NCBI RefSeq assembly: GCF_014648075.1
Contig: NZ_BMQK01000009.1
Location: 186,001-250,000 of the forward strand
Direction: 5' to 3'
Source: Streptomyces ruber
GTDB lineage: Bacteria; Actinomycetota; Actinomycetes; Streptomycetales; Streptomycetaceae
DNA length: 64,000 nt
Below the pieces are notes generated by a model. The model was not told the origin of the DNA. It did not search any database and was given only the letters and a program-made list of their open reading frames with translations. Made by a program: the position numbers and the translations under genes. Below, in pieces: positions 1 through 9,055 of this stretch (positions are counted from its first letter, which is position 1; each line of letters begins with the position of its first letter).

Positions 1-287
1 GCGGACCGGTCAGCAGGCCCGCCGCCGAACGGTACCTGTGCAAGGCGGCCAGGCTGCCGCTGTTCTGGCAGTTCGTCGGGTTCGGCGACCCGGACAGCAG
101 GCAGTTCGACTTCCTGCGCCGCCTCGACGAACTCCCCGTGCCCGAGCGGCGCGCCGTGGACAACGCCGGCTTCTTCCACGCGGGCGAGGACCCGCGCCGC
201 GTCCCCGACCGCGAACTGTACGACCGGCTGCTGGACGGCTTCCCCGAGTGGCTGGCGGCGGCGCGGGAGAAGGGCATCGTACGGTGA
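1..287 (+). CDS. vWA/TerF-like protein, C-terminal fragment
   Basis: The open frame enters from the left edge (first full codon at base 3) and stops with TGA at 285-287, giving about 94 residues. The readable pieces FWQFVGFG, VDNAGFF and LYDRLLDGFPEWL resemble the C-terminal part of von Willebrand A proteins of the TerF/tellurium-resistance type, which in Streptomyces are cytoplasmic proteins of unclear role in stress response. The metal-binding MIDAS residues would lie upstream and cannot be seen. Family assignment is from memory of the motif; the reading frame itself is secure because codon bias is strong to the stop. Confidence 0.6.
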   Translation, partial: GPVSRPAAERYLCKAARLPLFWQFVGFGDPDSRQFDFLRRLDELPVPERRAVDNAGFFHAGEDPRRVPDRELYDRLLDGFPEWLAAAREKGIVR

Positions 288-361
288 AGGCCGAACCGGA
301 CCCGTTGGCGAGCGGGAGCGCGCGTGCCACTCTGAGGTGAGCCACCGGGGAGGGCGACGCG

Positions 362-2080
362 ATGGTCGGCGCACGTTCGGGCAAGGGCAAGGGCAGGGGC
401 AGGGTCGGCGGCGGCACCGAGGGCAGCGGCGGGAGCAGCGGCGGCAGGGCGGTTCCCGCGGTCCGCGAGGCCAGGGGCGAACGGATCGCGGACTGGGCCG
501 ACGGCCGGCTCGGCGCCTACACCCTCGCCAAGGCCCAGATGCGCAAGGTCTTCCCCGACCACTGGTCCTTCATGCTCGGCGAGATCTGCCTCTACAGCTT
601 CCTCGTCCTGATCCTGACCGGCGTCTACCTCACCCTCTTCTTCGAGCCGAGCAGCGCCGAGGTCGTCTACGACGGCTCCTACCAGCCGCTCAACGGCATC
701 GTCATGACCCGCGCGTACGAGTCCGCGCTCGACATCAGCTTCGACCTGCGCGGCGGCCTGCTGATCCGGCAGCTCCACCACTGGGCCGCGCTCGTCTTCG
801 TCGCCGGAATGATCGTCCACATGATGCGGGTGTTCTTCACCGGCGCCTTCCGCAAACCCCGCGAGATCAACTGGCTGTTCGGCTGGACCCTGCTGATGCT
901 CGGCATGATCACCGGCCTGACCGGCTACTCGCTCCCCGACGACCTGCTCTCCGGCACCGGCCTCCGTTTCGCGCAGGGCGCCATCCTGTCGATCCCCGTC
1001 GTGGGCACCTACCTGGCGTTCGGCCTCTTCGGCGGCGAGTTCCCCGGGGGCGAGATCATCGCGCGGCTCTACCCGATCCACATCCTCCTGCTGCCCGGCA
1101 TCATGCTGGCCCTGATCGTCGCCCACCTGATCCTGGTCGTCTACCACAAGCACACCCAGTACCCCGGCCCCGGACGGACCGGGCGGAACGTCGTCGGCAT
1201 GCCCCTCCTGCCCGTCTACATGGCCAAGGCCGGCGGCTTCTTCTTCCTCGTCTTCGGCGTGCTGACCCTGATGGCGGCGGTCGCCACCGTCAACCCCGTC
1301 TGGGCGTACGGCCCCTACCGGCCCGACCAGGTGACGACCGGCGCCCAGCCCGACTGGTACCTGGGCTTCTCCGAGGGACTGATCCGGGCGATGCCGGGAT
1401 GGGAGATCAACCTCTTCGGCCACACCCTCGCCCTGGGCGTCCTCATCCCCTTCACGCTCTTCCCGCTCGTGATGCTCGCCATCGCCGTCTACCCGTTCGT
1501 CGAGGCGTGGATCACCGGCGACCGGCGCGAGCACCACATCCTGGACCGGCCCCGCAACCACCCCGTCCGCACCGGGCTGGGCGTCGCCTGGCTGAGCATG
1601 TACGTGGTCGCGCTGATCGGCGGCGGCAACGACATCATCGCGCTGCGCTTCCGCCTGTCGATCAACGCCGTCACCTGGTTCGTGCGCATCGGCTTCTTCG
1701 TGGTGCCGGTGATCGCCTTCATCGTCACCAAGCGGATCTGCCTCGGCCTGCAGCGCCGGGACCGCGACAAGGTGCTGCACGGCCTGGAGAGCGGCACGAT
1801 CAAACGGCTCCCGCACGGCGAGTACGTCGAGATCCACGAGCCCCTCTCACAGGCCCGCATGTTCGTCCTCACCCAGCACGAGCAGCCCGAACCGTACGAC
1901 CCCGGCCCGCGCGTCGACGGGAACGGCGTCACCCGCCGCGTCACCACCACCGAACGGCTGCGCGCCCGCCTCGCCCGCGCCATGTACGGCACGGCCGCCC
2001 GAGTGGCGAAACCGACCCCTCAGGAATACCGGGAGCTCCAGCAACACCAGGAGCTCACGGGCGGCGACCACCCGCACTGA
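362..2080 (+). CDS. Orphan cytochrome b of a bc-type complex (QcrB paralogue)
   Basis: Membrane cytochrome b subunit, 572 aa, that in a bc1 complex oxidises menaquinol and carries two b hemes. Two histidine pairs that would ligate the hemes are present: LHHW and HMMR near residues 139-153, and PIH and VAHL near 240-255. A Qo-site PDWY motif lies near residue 330. At least eight hydrophobic segments follow a 35-residue Gly/Lys-rich N-terminus. The ATG is preceded by GGGAGGG with good spacing. Neither a Rieske protein (QcrA) nor a cytochrome cc (QcrC) gene is adjacent, unlike the main qcrCAB operon, so this is probably the second, stand-alone QcrB known in several streptomycetes. Its partner subunits are unknown. 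Confidence 0.88.
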   Translation: MVGARSGKGKGRGRVGGGTEGSGGSSGGRAVPAVREARGERIADWADGRLGAYTLAKAQMRKVFPDHWSFMLGEICLYSFLVLILTGVYLTLFFEPSSAEVVYDGSYQPLNGIVMTRAYESALDISFDLRGGLLIRQLHHWAALVFVAGMIVHMMRVFFTGAFRKPREINWLFGWTLLMLGMITGLTGYSLPDDLLSGTGLRFAQGAILSIPVVGTYLAFGLFGGEFPGGEIIARLYPIHILLLPGIMLALIVAHLILVVYHKHTQYPGPGRTGRNVVGMPLLPVYMAKAGGFFFLVFGVLTLMAAVATVNPVWAYGPYRPDQVTTGAQPDWYLGFSEGLIRAMPGWEINLFGHTLALGVLIPFTLFPLVMLAIAVYPFVEAWITGDRREHHILDRPRNHPVRTGLGVAWLSMYVVALIGGGNDIIALRFRLSINAVTWFVRIGFFVVPVIAFIVTKRICLGLQRRDRDKVLHGLESGTIKRLPHGEYVEIHEPLSQARMFVLTQHEQPEPYDPGPRVDGNGVTRRVTTTERLRARLARAMYGTAARVAKPTPQEYRELQQHQELTGGDHPH

Positions 2081-2102
2081 TCCCCGGTGCCCCGCATCCG
2101 TG

Positions 2103-3005
2103 TCACGTGTCGCACTCCAGCACCGTCCGGCACAACCCGCAACGGGCGCGGACCCGGCCACGGACCGGAACCCTGATGCGCTGGTGGCACGTGGGACAGG
2201 GGAAAGACACGCGCAACGGTCCCCGGCCGTCGGGCGTGAACGTGTACGGAACCTCCGGCCCCGGCGCACGGTGACCCGGGCCGAGGTCCTGGGCATGACG
2301 GCGGTCCCTCGCGTAGCGGCGGCGGCCCGCCCAGCCCGCCGCCGTCAGCGGCGGCTGCTCCGCGTCACGGCGGGCCCGGGCCGCGCCCTTGGTGTACGCC
2401 GTGTACGCCTGCGGGCTGGTGAACCACACCGACGGGTCCTCCCCGAAGAGGAGCGCCCGCTTGGCGAGGACGTAGCCGAACTCCTCCGGAGTGAGGTACC
2501 CCAGCTTCTGCGAGGAGGCCCCGTCCTCCCGGTACGCGTCCAGCAGCAGCCAGCCCGCCCCCAGGTACGTCGCCGCCGTGTCCGTGAGGATCTCGTTGTC
2601 CCGGGTGCCGGGGAAGGACAGACCGAGACGGTGCAGGTACACGTGCATGACCTCATGGGCCAGAGCCGCGCCGATGTCCCGCCGGTGGACGCGGAAACGG
2701 TCGTTGAGCTCGATGAAGTACTCGGGACCCGCGGCCAGCTCCACGTTGGCCGCGTGCGTCATCTCCCGGAAACCGATGATCATCCGGGCGTCCGGCAGCC
2801 GGTAGTGCCGCACCATCTCGCGCGCCACCCGCTGGGCGCCCAGATGCAGGTCGTCGGTGTCGGCGAAGGCCACGTCGACGGGCGCCACACTGGTCGCGAA
2901 GGTCTGCACCGTGTCGTACGACAGCCGCTTGTACAGCGCGGTGATCGACGCCCGCACCCTGTCCAGATGCGGGTAGCCGTGCTGAACCGGTCCGCCGTTG
3001 GTCAC
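2103..3005 (-). CDS. HExxH zinc metallopeptidase with C-terminal zinc ribbon
   Basis: A 300-aa protein starting at GTG 3005 (GGGGG lies about 8 nt upstream). The motif HEVMHVYLHRLG followed by NEILTD gives an HExxH zinc site with a likely third acidic ligand, as in gluzincin-type peptidases. The C-terminus carries two CxxC pairs, CPTC and CGLC, which should form a small zinc ribbon. No signal peptide or membrane segment is visible, so it is probably cytoplasmic. It converges with the cytochrome b gene, leaving 22 nt between the stops, and is divergent from the GNAT gene. Substrate unknown; an upstream in-frame extension exists but lacks Streptomyces-like codon bias. Confidence 0.7.
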   Translation of the reverse strand: MTNGGPVQHGYPHLDRVRASITALYKRLSYDTVQTFATSVAPVDVAFADTDDLHLGAQRVAREMVRHYRLPDARMIIGFREMTHAANVELAAGPEYFIELNDRFRVHRRDIGAALAHEVMHVYLHRLGLSFPGTRDNEILTDTAATYLGAGWLLLDAYREDGASSQKLGYLTPEEFGYVLAKRALLFGEDPSVWFTSPQAYTAYTKGAARARRDAEQPPLTAAGWAGRRRYARDRRHAQDLGPGHRAPGPEVPYTFTPDGRGPLRVSFPCPTCHQRIRVPVRGRVRARCGLCRTVLECDT

Positions 3006-3141
3006 GTCCGCACCCCCACGACGCCTCGACTCGACCCGGAACCACTCTAGGACGGCCAGGCCCGCCACCGGGCGGCGATCCGCCCCCGGTCCGCGCAAAA
3101 AACGCTCGGCCGGACACCCGCCGCCTGCGATACTCCGCCCC

Positions 3142-3591
3142 ATGGCCACCGAGCAGCACCGAGCCCGCACCGCGACCCTGCGCATCGGCGGCGAGGACGA
3201 CGAGCTGGAACGGCGGCTCGGCGACGAACTCGACGCCTTCAACTCCCGTGTCACCGGCGCCGGAAACTGGGAGGACTTCTCCGTACGGCTGACCGACGCG
3301 CACGGCCGCCTGGCCGGCGGACTCACCGGTTCCGTCTGGGGCACCCTGTGCACCGTCGAGATGCTGTGGATACGGGAGGACCTCCGCGGCGCCGGCTGGG
3401 GCAGCCGCGTCCTGAAGGCGGCCGAGCAGGAGGCCGTACGGCGCGGCTGCACCGACATGACCCTCTCCTCGTACACCTTCCAGGCCCCGGACTTCTACCG
3501 CAAGCACGGCTACCGCGAGACCGGCCGCAGCGAAGGCGTCCCCGGCCGGCACTGCGACGTGTACTTCCACAAGTCGCTGACCGCCCCCTGA
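3142..3591 (+). CDS. GNAT-family N-acetyltransferase
   Basis: 149-aa protein with the acetyl-CoA binding signature: strand VEMLWIREDLRGAGWGSRVL contains the R/Q-x-x-G-x-G/A loop (RGAGWG), and DFYRKHGY is the usual C-terminal FYxxxGF element. It should transfer an acetyl group from acetyl-CoA to an unidentified amine. The start is ATG 3142; GATACT sits 7 nt upstream, so the transcript may be leaderless. Divergent from the zinc peptidase gene. No clue to substrate. Confidence 0.85.
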   Translation: MATEQHRARTATLRIGGEDDELERRLGDELDAFNSRVTGAGNWEDFSVRLTDAHGRLAGGLTGSVWGTLCTVEMLWIREDLRGAGWGSRVLKAAEQEAVRRGCTDMTLSSYTFQAPDFYRKHGYRETGRSEGVPGRHCDVYFHKSLTAP

Positions 3592-3665
3592 CCCGCGACG
3601 CCGGGCCCGCCGCGGGCCACCGTTCCGCACCTCGGACACCCATGAGCCGATCACCCCGCCCCACG

Positions 3666-3671
3666 TAGGGT
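3666..3671 (+). promoter_or_regulatory. -10 box TAGGGT of a leaderless promoter
   Basis: TAGGGT ends 7 nt before ATG 3679, the spacing at which transcription would start at the A of the start codon. No better Shine-Dalgarno sequence is present. Confidence 0.5.
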
Positions 3672-3678
3672 GACCACC

Positions 3679-4035
3679 ATGACCACCAGCAATTCCGGTG
3701 CCGCAACCAGTGACGTCGACCCGGCCGTCCGCGCCGAGCTCACCCGGCTGCGGGACAGCATCGACAACATCGACGCCGCCGTCGTCCACATGCTCGCCGA
3801 ACGCTTCAAGTGCACCCAGCGCGTCGGCCACCTCAAGGCCGAACACCGGCTGCCACCCGCCGACCCCGCCCGCGAGACCCAGCAGATCGCCCGCCTGCGC
3901 CGGCTCGCCGAGAGCGCCAAGCTCGACCCGGCGTTCGCCGAGAAACTGCTCAACTTCATCATCGCCGAGGTGATCCGCCACCACGAGCGCATCGCGGACG
4001 ACACTGTCAACGGCGCGTCCGGCAAGGGGGAGTGA
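3679..4035 (+). CDS. Chorismate mutase (AroQ class)
   Basis: 118-aa all-helical protein matching the AroQ fold: LRDSIDNIDAAVVHMLAERF (helix 1, with the conserved Arg), KAEH (the Lys), then a long C-terminal helix ending in IRHHERI. It should convert chorismate to prephenate, the first committed step to Phe and Tyr, in the cytoplasm. No prephenate dehydratase or dehydrogenase domain is attached. An in-frame GTG lies 9 nt upstream (3670) but overlaps the TAGGGT box, so ATG 3679 is preferred. Length is typical for the stand-alone actinobacterial enzyme. Confidence 0.85.
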   Translation: MTTSNSGAATSDVDPAVRAELTRLRDSIDNIDAAVVHMLAERFKCTQRVGHLKAEHRLPPADPARETQQIARLRRLAESAKLDPAFAEKLLNFIIAEVIRHHERIADDTVNGASGKGE

Positions 4036-4143
4036 CACCGGGCCCGCCAAGAGGGATCCTTCGAGGACTCCCAGTCGAGTCGTGGGCACGCGCGCCGAGC
4101 GCGGGCCCGTGCCGATGGTGTCCGAGCGAGGGGACGTCGGGCC

Positions 4144-4698
4144 ATGCCATCGAACGCGAAGATCCTCATCGTCGACGACCATGAGGACACCCTGTACGCC
4201 CTGGAAAGCGCCCTGGCCCCACTGGGCTACCGCCTCACCCGCGCGACCAGCGGCGACGCGGCGCTCAAGGAAGTCCTGCGCGGCCAGGTCGGACTGCTCC
4301 TCCTCGACGTGCGCATGCCCGGCGTCAGCGGTCTCGACGTCGTCCGCTACATGCGCCGCCTGGAGCAGACCCAGCACATCCCCATCGTCCTGCTCACCGG
4401 GTTCGGAATGGACGCCGAACTCGCCTCCACCGCCTTCCAGCTGGGCGTCGCCGACCTGGTCATGAAACCCACCGACCCCTGGTCGCTGCGGACCAAGGTC
4501 CGCTACCTGTACGACGCCTACCGGCGCACCGACGCCCTGGAGCGCGAGGTGCGCGAACTCCGCGCCCGCGTGCACGAACACCCACCGGACCCCGGCCTCC
4601 CACCCCCCGAGAACCGGGTGCCCGCCCAGCACAAGGGCCGCACGACCGGCCCGGAACCCGACCGCGCGAAACAGATCGCGGCCCCCGACCGCACCTGA
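4144..4698 (+). CDS. Single-domain response regulator
   Basis: 184-aa protein with a CheY-like receiver in residues 5-125: acidic pocket VDDHED, phospho-acceptor Asp near residue 54 in LLLLDVRMPG, and the conserved Lys in VMKP. After the receiver comes a short helical, probably coiled segment (ALEREVRELRARV) and a Pro-rich tail. There is no DNA-binding or enzymatic output domain, so it probably acts by protein-protein contact. No histidine kinase gene is next to it. ATG 4144 follows GAGGGGAC. Confidence 0.85.
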   Translation: MPSNAKILIVDDHEDTLYALESALAPLGYRLTRATSGDAALKEVLRGQVGLLLLDVRMPGVSGLDVVRYMRRLEQTQHIPIVLLTGFGMDAELASTAFQLGVADLVMKPTDPWSLRTKVRYLYDAYRRTDALEREVRELRARVHEHPPDPGLPPPENRVPAQHKGRTTGPEPDRAKQIAAPDRT

Positions 4699-4849
4699 CC
4701 GCGGCACCCGAGCACCCGAACCCGGCACCGGAACGCACGTGCGCGGGACCGCGAAGACCCCCGAGCACCGGCAAGGAGCAGGCCACCGGCGCGCCCCCGG
4801 AGCGGCCCACCCCTGGGCCTCGTCAGCGGCATCGGGCAGCATGTCCCTC

Positions 4850-7360
4850 ATGTCCGTACTGACGCGCGACGAAGCGCAGACCCGTGCCCGGCTCCTCGAC
4901 GTCCACCGCTACGAGATCGATCTCGACCTCACCCGCGGCGACGACACCTTCGACTCCCGCACCCTCATCCGCTTCACCGTGCGCGACGGTCAGGACACCA
5001 CGGACACCTTCGTCGAGCTGAAGCCCGCCGAACTGCGCTCCGCCACGCTCGACGGCGACCCCATCGACCCCACCGCCCTCGACGGGAACAGGCTGCCGCT
5101 CACCGGCCTCACCGAGGGCGAGCACGAACTCCGCGTCGACGCCGCCATGCGCTACTCCCGCACCGGCGAGGGCATGCACCGCTTCACCGACCCCACCGAC
5201 GGCGAGACCTACGTCTACACCCAGCTCTTCCTCGACGACGTCCAGCGCGTCTTCCCGGCCTTCGACCAGCCCGACCTCAAGGCCGTCTTCGACCTCACCG
5301 TCACCGCCCCCGACGGCTGGACCGTCCTCGCCAACGGCATCACCGAACACCTCGGCGACGGCACCTGGCGCGCCGCCACCACCCCCCTCATCTCCACCTA
5401 CCTCGTCGCCGTCGCCGCCGGCCCCTGGCACTCCGTCACCACCGAACACCGCGGCCTCCCCTTCGGCATCCACTGCCGCCGCTCCCTCGCCCCCCACCTC
5501 GACGCCGACGCCGACGAGATCCTCGACATCACCCGCGCCTGCTACGACCGCTACCACGAGAAGTTCGAGGAGCCGTACCCCTTCGACTCCTACGACCAGG
5601 CATTCGTCCCCGAGTTCAACGCCGGCGCCATGGAGAACCCCGGCCTCGTCACCTTCCGCGACGAGTTCGTCTTCCGCTCCGCCGTCACCGACACCGAACG
5701 CCAGACCCGCGCCATGGTCATCGCCCACGAGATGGCCCACATGTGGTTCGGCGACCTCGTCACCCTCCAGTGGTGGGACGACATCTGGCTGAACGAGTCC
5801 TTCGCCGAGTACATGGGCTACCAGACCCTCACCGAAGCCACCCGCTTCACCGACACCTGGGTCGACTTCGGCGTCGCCCGCAAGGCCTGGGGCTACGACG
5901 CCGACCAGCGCCCCTCCACCCACCCCGTCGCACCCGAAGCCGTCGACGACACCGCCTCCGCCCTCCTCAACTTCGACGGCATCTCCTACGCCAAGGGCGC
6001 CTCCGCACTGCGCCAGCTCGTCGCCTGGCTCGGCGAGAAGGACTTCCTCGCCGGCATCAACACCCACTTCGCCCGCCACCGCTTCGGCAATGCCACCCTC
6101 GCCGACTTCATCGACTCCCTCGCCGCCACCACCGACCGCGACGTCCACGCCTGGGCGGACTCCTGGCTGCGCACCACGGGCGTCGACACCCTCGTCCCCG
6201 AGACCGGCACGAGGGACGACGGGAACTGGAACGTGAACCTCCGCCACGCGGACGGCAGCCGCCCCCACCACATCACCATCGGCCTCTACGACCACGACCC
6301 GAACCACCCGAGCCGCCTGACCCTGCGCGATCGCATGGACGTGGACATCCCTGCCACCGGTGACATGGTCCTCGGCTCCGCCGGCCCCCGCCCCGCCCTC
6401 GTCCTCCTCAACGACGGCGACCTCACCTACGCCAAGATCCGCTTCGACCCGGACTCCCTCACCACCGTCCGCGACCGCCTCTCCGGACTCCCCGAACCCC
6501 TCACCCGCGCCGTCGTCTGGAACGCCCTCAGGGACGCCGTACGCGACGGCGACCTCCCGCCCACCGACTACCTGGAGACCGCCCGCACCCACCTCCCGCA
6601 CGAGACCGACCTGGCCCTCGTCCAAGGCGTCCTGTCCTTCGCCTCCGCCCAGATCGCCGACCGCCTCCTCACCCCCACAGCCCGGCCCGCCGCCCTCGCC
6701 ACCCTCACCGACCTGTGCCGCGACCTCATCCGCCGCACCGAGGACGGCTCCCACCCCGGACTGCGCCTGACCGCCGTACGCCACGCCATCGACGTCGCCG
6801 CCCACCCCGACACCATCGCCTCCTGGCTCACCGACGGCACCGTCCCCGGCGGCCCCGAACTCGACCCCGAGCTGCGCTGGCGCATCCTCACCCGGCTCGC
6901 CGTCCTCGGCGCCACCGACGAGGCCGCCATCGACGCCGAACTCGCCCGCGACCCCAGCGCCACCGGCCAGGAGGGCGCCGCACGCTGCCGGGCCGCCCTG
7001 CCCGACCCGGACGCCAAACGCCGCGCCTGGGAGGCCATGTTCACCTCCGACGACCTGTCCAACTACCTGTTCACGGCCACCGCCCAGGGCTTCTGGCAGC
7101 CCGAGCAGAGCGACCTGCTCCACGACTACGTCGAGCGGTACTGGACCGACGCGGTCGCCGTCGCCGCCCGCCGCGGCCCCGCCATCGCCGAGGCGGCCGG
7201 CCGCTGGGCCTTCCCCGCGTACGCCGTCGACGCCGACACCTTCCGCCTCGGCGACACCTGCCTGCGCGAGGCCGACCCGATCCCCGCCCTGCGCCGCAAG
7301 CTCACCGACCAGCTCGACGACCTGCGACGCGCGGCCCGGGTACGCGACACCCACGCCTGA
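4850..7360 (+). CDS. pepN: Aminopeptidase N (M1 family)
   Basis: Zinc aminopeptidase of 836 aa that removes N-terminal residues from peptides in the cytoplasm. The exopeptidase motif GAMEN is near residue 259 and the zinc site HEMAH-x18-E is at about 293-316, ending in NESFAEY. A helical C-terminal ERAP1-like domain fills the second half. Two in-frame ATGs lie 9 nt apart (4841 and 4850); GGGCAG at 4835-4839 gives usable spacing only for 4850, so that one is chosen. No signal peptide. A perfect 14-bp hairpin follows the stop. Confidence 0.93.
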   Translation: MSVLTRDEAQTRARLLDVHRYEIDLDLTRGDDTFDSRTLIRFTVRDGQDTTDTFVELKPAELRSATLDGDPIDPTALDGNRLPLTGLTEGEHELRVDAAMRYSRTGEGMHRFTDPTDGETYVYTQLFLDDVQRVFPAFDQPDLKAVFDLTVTAPDGWTVLANGITEHLGDGTWRAATTPLISTYLVAVAAGPWHSVTTEHRGLPFGIHCRRSLAPHLDADADEILDITRACYDRYHEKFEEPYPFDSYDQAFVPEFNAGAMENPGLVTFRDEFVFRSAVTDTERQTRAMVIAHEMAHMWFGDLVTLQWWDDIWLNESFAEYMGYQTLTEATRFTDTWVDFGVARKAWGYDADQRPSTHPVAPEAVDDTASALLNFDGISYAKGASALRQLVAWLGEKDFLAGINTHFARHRFGNATLADFIDSLAATTDRDVHAWADSWLRTTGVDTLVPETGTRDDGNWNVNLRHADGSRPHHITIGLYDHDPNHPSRLTLRDRMDVDIPATGDMVLGSAGPRPALVLLNDGDLTYAKIRFDPDSLTTVRDRLSGLPEPLTRAVVWNALRDAVRDGDLPPTDYLETARTHLPHETDLALVQGVLSFASAQIADRLLTPTARPAALATLTDLCRDLIRRTEDGSHPGLRLTAVRHAIDVAAHPDTIASWLTDGTVPGGPELDPELRWRILTRLAVLGATDEAAIDAELARDPSATGQEGAARCRAALPDPDAKRRAWEAMFTSDDLSNYLFTATAQGFWQPEQSDLLHDYVERYWTDAVAVAARRGPAIAEAAGRWAFPAYAVDADTFRLGDTCLREADPIPALRRKLTDQLDDLRRAARVRDTHA

Positions 7361-7365
7361 GGGAC

Positions 7366-7410
7366 GGCCGGTCCGTGCGCCCCCGGGACACGGGCACGCA
7401 CGGACCGGCC
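7366..7410 (+). terminator. Intrinsic terminator hairpin after pepN
   Basis: Perfect 14-bp inverted repeat (7366-7379 with 7397-7410) beginning 5 nt after the pepN stop. The 17-nt loop contains a second small CCCG/CGGG stem. There is no T-tract, which is usual for Streptomyces. Confidence 0.75.
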
Positions 7411-7555
7411 CGAGCACTCACCGGCCCCGTGGGCCACCGGCGCCCAGGACACCCCCGGAGGCAACTCCCGTACCCCGAGCAGAACTTCAGCCCTGCCTAC
7501 ACATTTCCTCCGCACGGCAGTACCCGCTTTCGGGTCCGATCGTTGTGCTCTCAGG

Positions 7556-7576
7556 GCGCGCCGCACCACGGCGCGC
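7556..7576 (+). promoter_or_regulatory. Leader hairpin of the N-hydroxylase gene
   Basis: GCGCGCCG and CGGCGCGC form a perfect 8-bp stem with a CACCA loop, ending 41 nt before the GTG. A smaller hairpin (ACCCG/CGGGT, 7522-7535) precedes it. No iron-box-like palindrome was seen in the gap between pepN and this gene. Confidence 0.4.
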
Positions 7577-7617
7577 GACCCCTGGAACACCCCGACCGCC
7601 GTGCGCCCGGAGGCCCC

Positions 7618-9030
7618 GTGAACACACCCCCACCCCAGGAGCCCGAGAACCCCCGCGATCTGGTGGGCATCGGCATCGGCCCGTTCAACCTCTCCCTCGC
7701 CGCCCTCGCCCATCCCCTCACCGACTTCGACGCCGTCTTCTACGAACAGCGCCCCGCCTTCGACTGGCACCCCGGCCTGCTCATCGACGGCACCACCCTG
7801 CAAGTGCCGTTCATGGCCGACCTCGTCACCCTCGCCGACCCCGCGAACCCCTGGTCGTTCCTCAACTACCTCAAGACCCGCGACCGGCTCTTCCCCTTCT
7901 ACTTCGCCGAGCGCTTCCACATCCAGCGCGCCGAGTACGACGCCTACTGCCGCTGGGTCAGCGAGAACATCCCCGGACTGCGCTTCGCCCACCAGGTCGA
8001 CGCCGTGCGCTGGAACCCCGACCACGACCTGTTCGAGATCGACCACACCCGGCTCGACAGCTCCGGCGAGGCCGCCGCCCTCGGCCGTACCTACGCCCGG
8101 AACGTCGCCCTCGGCGTCGGCACCGCCCCCCACGTGCCCGACCCCCTCAAACCACTCGTCGAAGCACGCGGCGTCCCCGTCATCCACGCCGCCGACTACC
8201 TCCGCGAACGCGACCGCCTCCTCGCCGCCCACCACATCACCGTGGTCGGCGCGGGCCAGTCCGGCGCCGAGATCTTCCTCGACCTGCTCCAGGCACGCCC
8301 CGTCGGACACGAACGCATCCACTGGCTCGCCCGCACCGACGCCTTCGCTCCCATGGAGTACTCCAAGCTCGGCCTGGAACACTTCACCCCCGACTACACC
8401 CGCTACTTCCACGCCCTCGCCGAATCGACTCGCGACCGGCTCGTCGCCGCGCAGTGGCAACTCCACAAAGGCATCGGCGCCGACACCCTCGCCGCCATTC
8501 ACGACGAGCTCTACCGCCGCACCCTGCACGGCGGCTGGCCCGACGCCGTCCTCACCCCTGGTGTCCTCGTCCGCACCGCGGGACGCATCGCCAGCACCCG
8601 CATCGAACTCCACCTCGAACACATCCAGCAGGGCACCCGCTCCCGCCTCAGCACCGATGCCGTCGTCCTCGCCACCGGCTACCGCGAACGCCCCCTCGAC
8701 CGCATGATCGCCGGACTCGAGCCCTACATCCGGCGCGACAACTCCGAGCGTCCCTGCGTCGACGACCGCTTCCGCCTCGTCCTCGACCCCGCCGTGACCG
8801 GCTCCGTCCACGTCCAGAACGCGGGCCTCCACGCCCACGGTGTCGGCACCCCCGACCTCGGCCTCGCCGCCTGGCGCAGCGCCACCATCCTCAACCACCT
8901 CACCGGGAAGAACCCCTACCCGCTGCCCGACCGCACCGCCTTCACCACCTTCGGCCTCGCCCAGCACCAGGCCCTCCAGGTGCCGTCGGCCCGCCGGCCA
9001 CGCACACTGCTCCCGCTCGTGGAGAGGTGA
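7618..9030 (+). CDS. Orphan siderophore-type lysine/ornithine/diamine N-hydroxylase
   Basis: 470-aa FAD- and NADPH-dependent N-monooxygenase of the IucD/SidA/DesB type. These enzymes hydroxylate the side-chain amine of lysine, ornithine or cadaverine to start hydroxamate siderophores. Seen: FAD motif GIGIGPFNLSLA near residue 15, NADPH motif VVGAGQSGAEIFLDLL near 205, and ATGYRERPLD near 355. GTG 7618 has GGAGG at the right distance. No acyltransferase or NIS synthetase (DesC/DesD-like) lies anywhere in the window, so it must act with enzymes encoded elsewhere or in another pathway. It is a single-gene unit flanked by terminators. Confidence 0.88.
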   Translation: MNTPPPQEPENPRDLVGIGIGPFNLSLAALAHPLTDFDAVFYEQRPAFDWHPGLLIDGTTLQVPFMADLVTLADPANPWSFLNYLKTRDRLFPFYFAERFHIQRAEYDAYCRWVSENIPGLRFAHQVDAVRWNPDHDLFEIDHTRLDSSGEAAALGRTYARNVALGVGTAPHVPDPLKPLVEARGVPVIHAADYLRERDRLLAAHHITVVGAGQSGAEIFLDLLQARPVGHERIHWLARTDAFAPMEYSKLGLEHFTPDYTRYFHALAESTRDRLVAAQWQLHKGIGADTLAAIHDELYRRTLHGGWPDAVLTPGVLVRTAGRIASTRIELHLEHIQQGTRSRLSTDAVVLATGYRERPLDRMIAGLEPYIRRDNSERPCVDDRFRLVLDPAVTGSVHVQNAGLHAHGVGTPDLGLAAWRSATILNHLTGKNPYPLPDRTAFTTFGLAQHQALQVPSARRPRTLLPLVER

Positions 9031-9055
9031 CACGGGACGGACGGCGCAAGAAACC

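Noticed and set aside
1847..2296. 149-codon minus-strand frame at the end of the cytochrome b gene
   Set aside because: Overlaps both the cytochrome b and the peptidase coding regions; poor codon bias and no motif.
4823..7417. 864-codon minus-strand frame opposite pepN
   Set aside because: Gly/Val/Glu-rich low-complexity product typical of the antisense of a high-GC gene; no motif; pepN is clearly the real gene.
7400..7617. Iron box (DmdR-type) before the N-hydroxylase gene
   Set aside because: No TTAGGTTAGGCTAACC-like palindrome is visible; only GC-rich hairpins.
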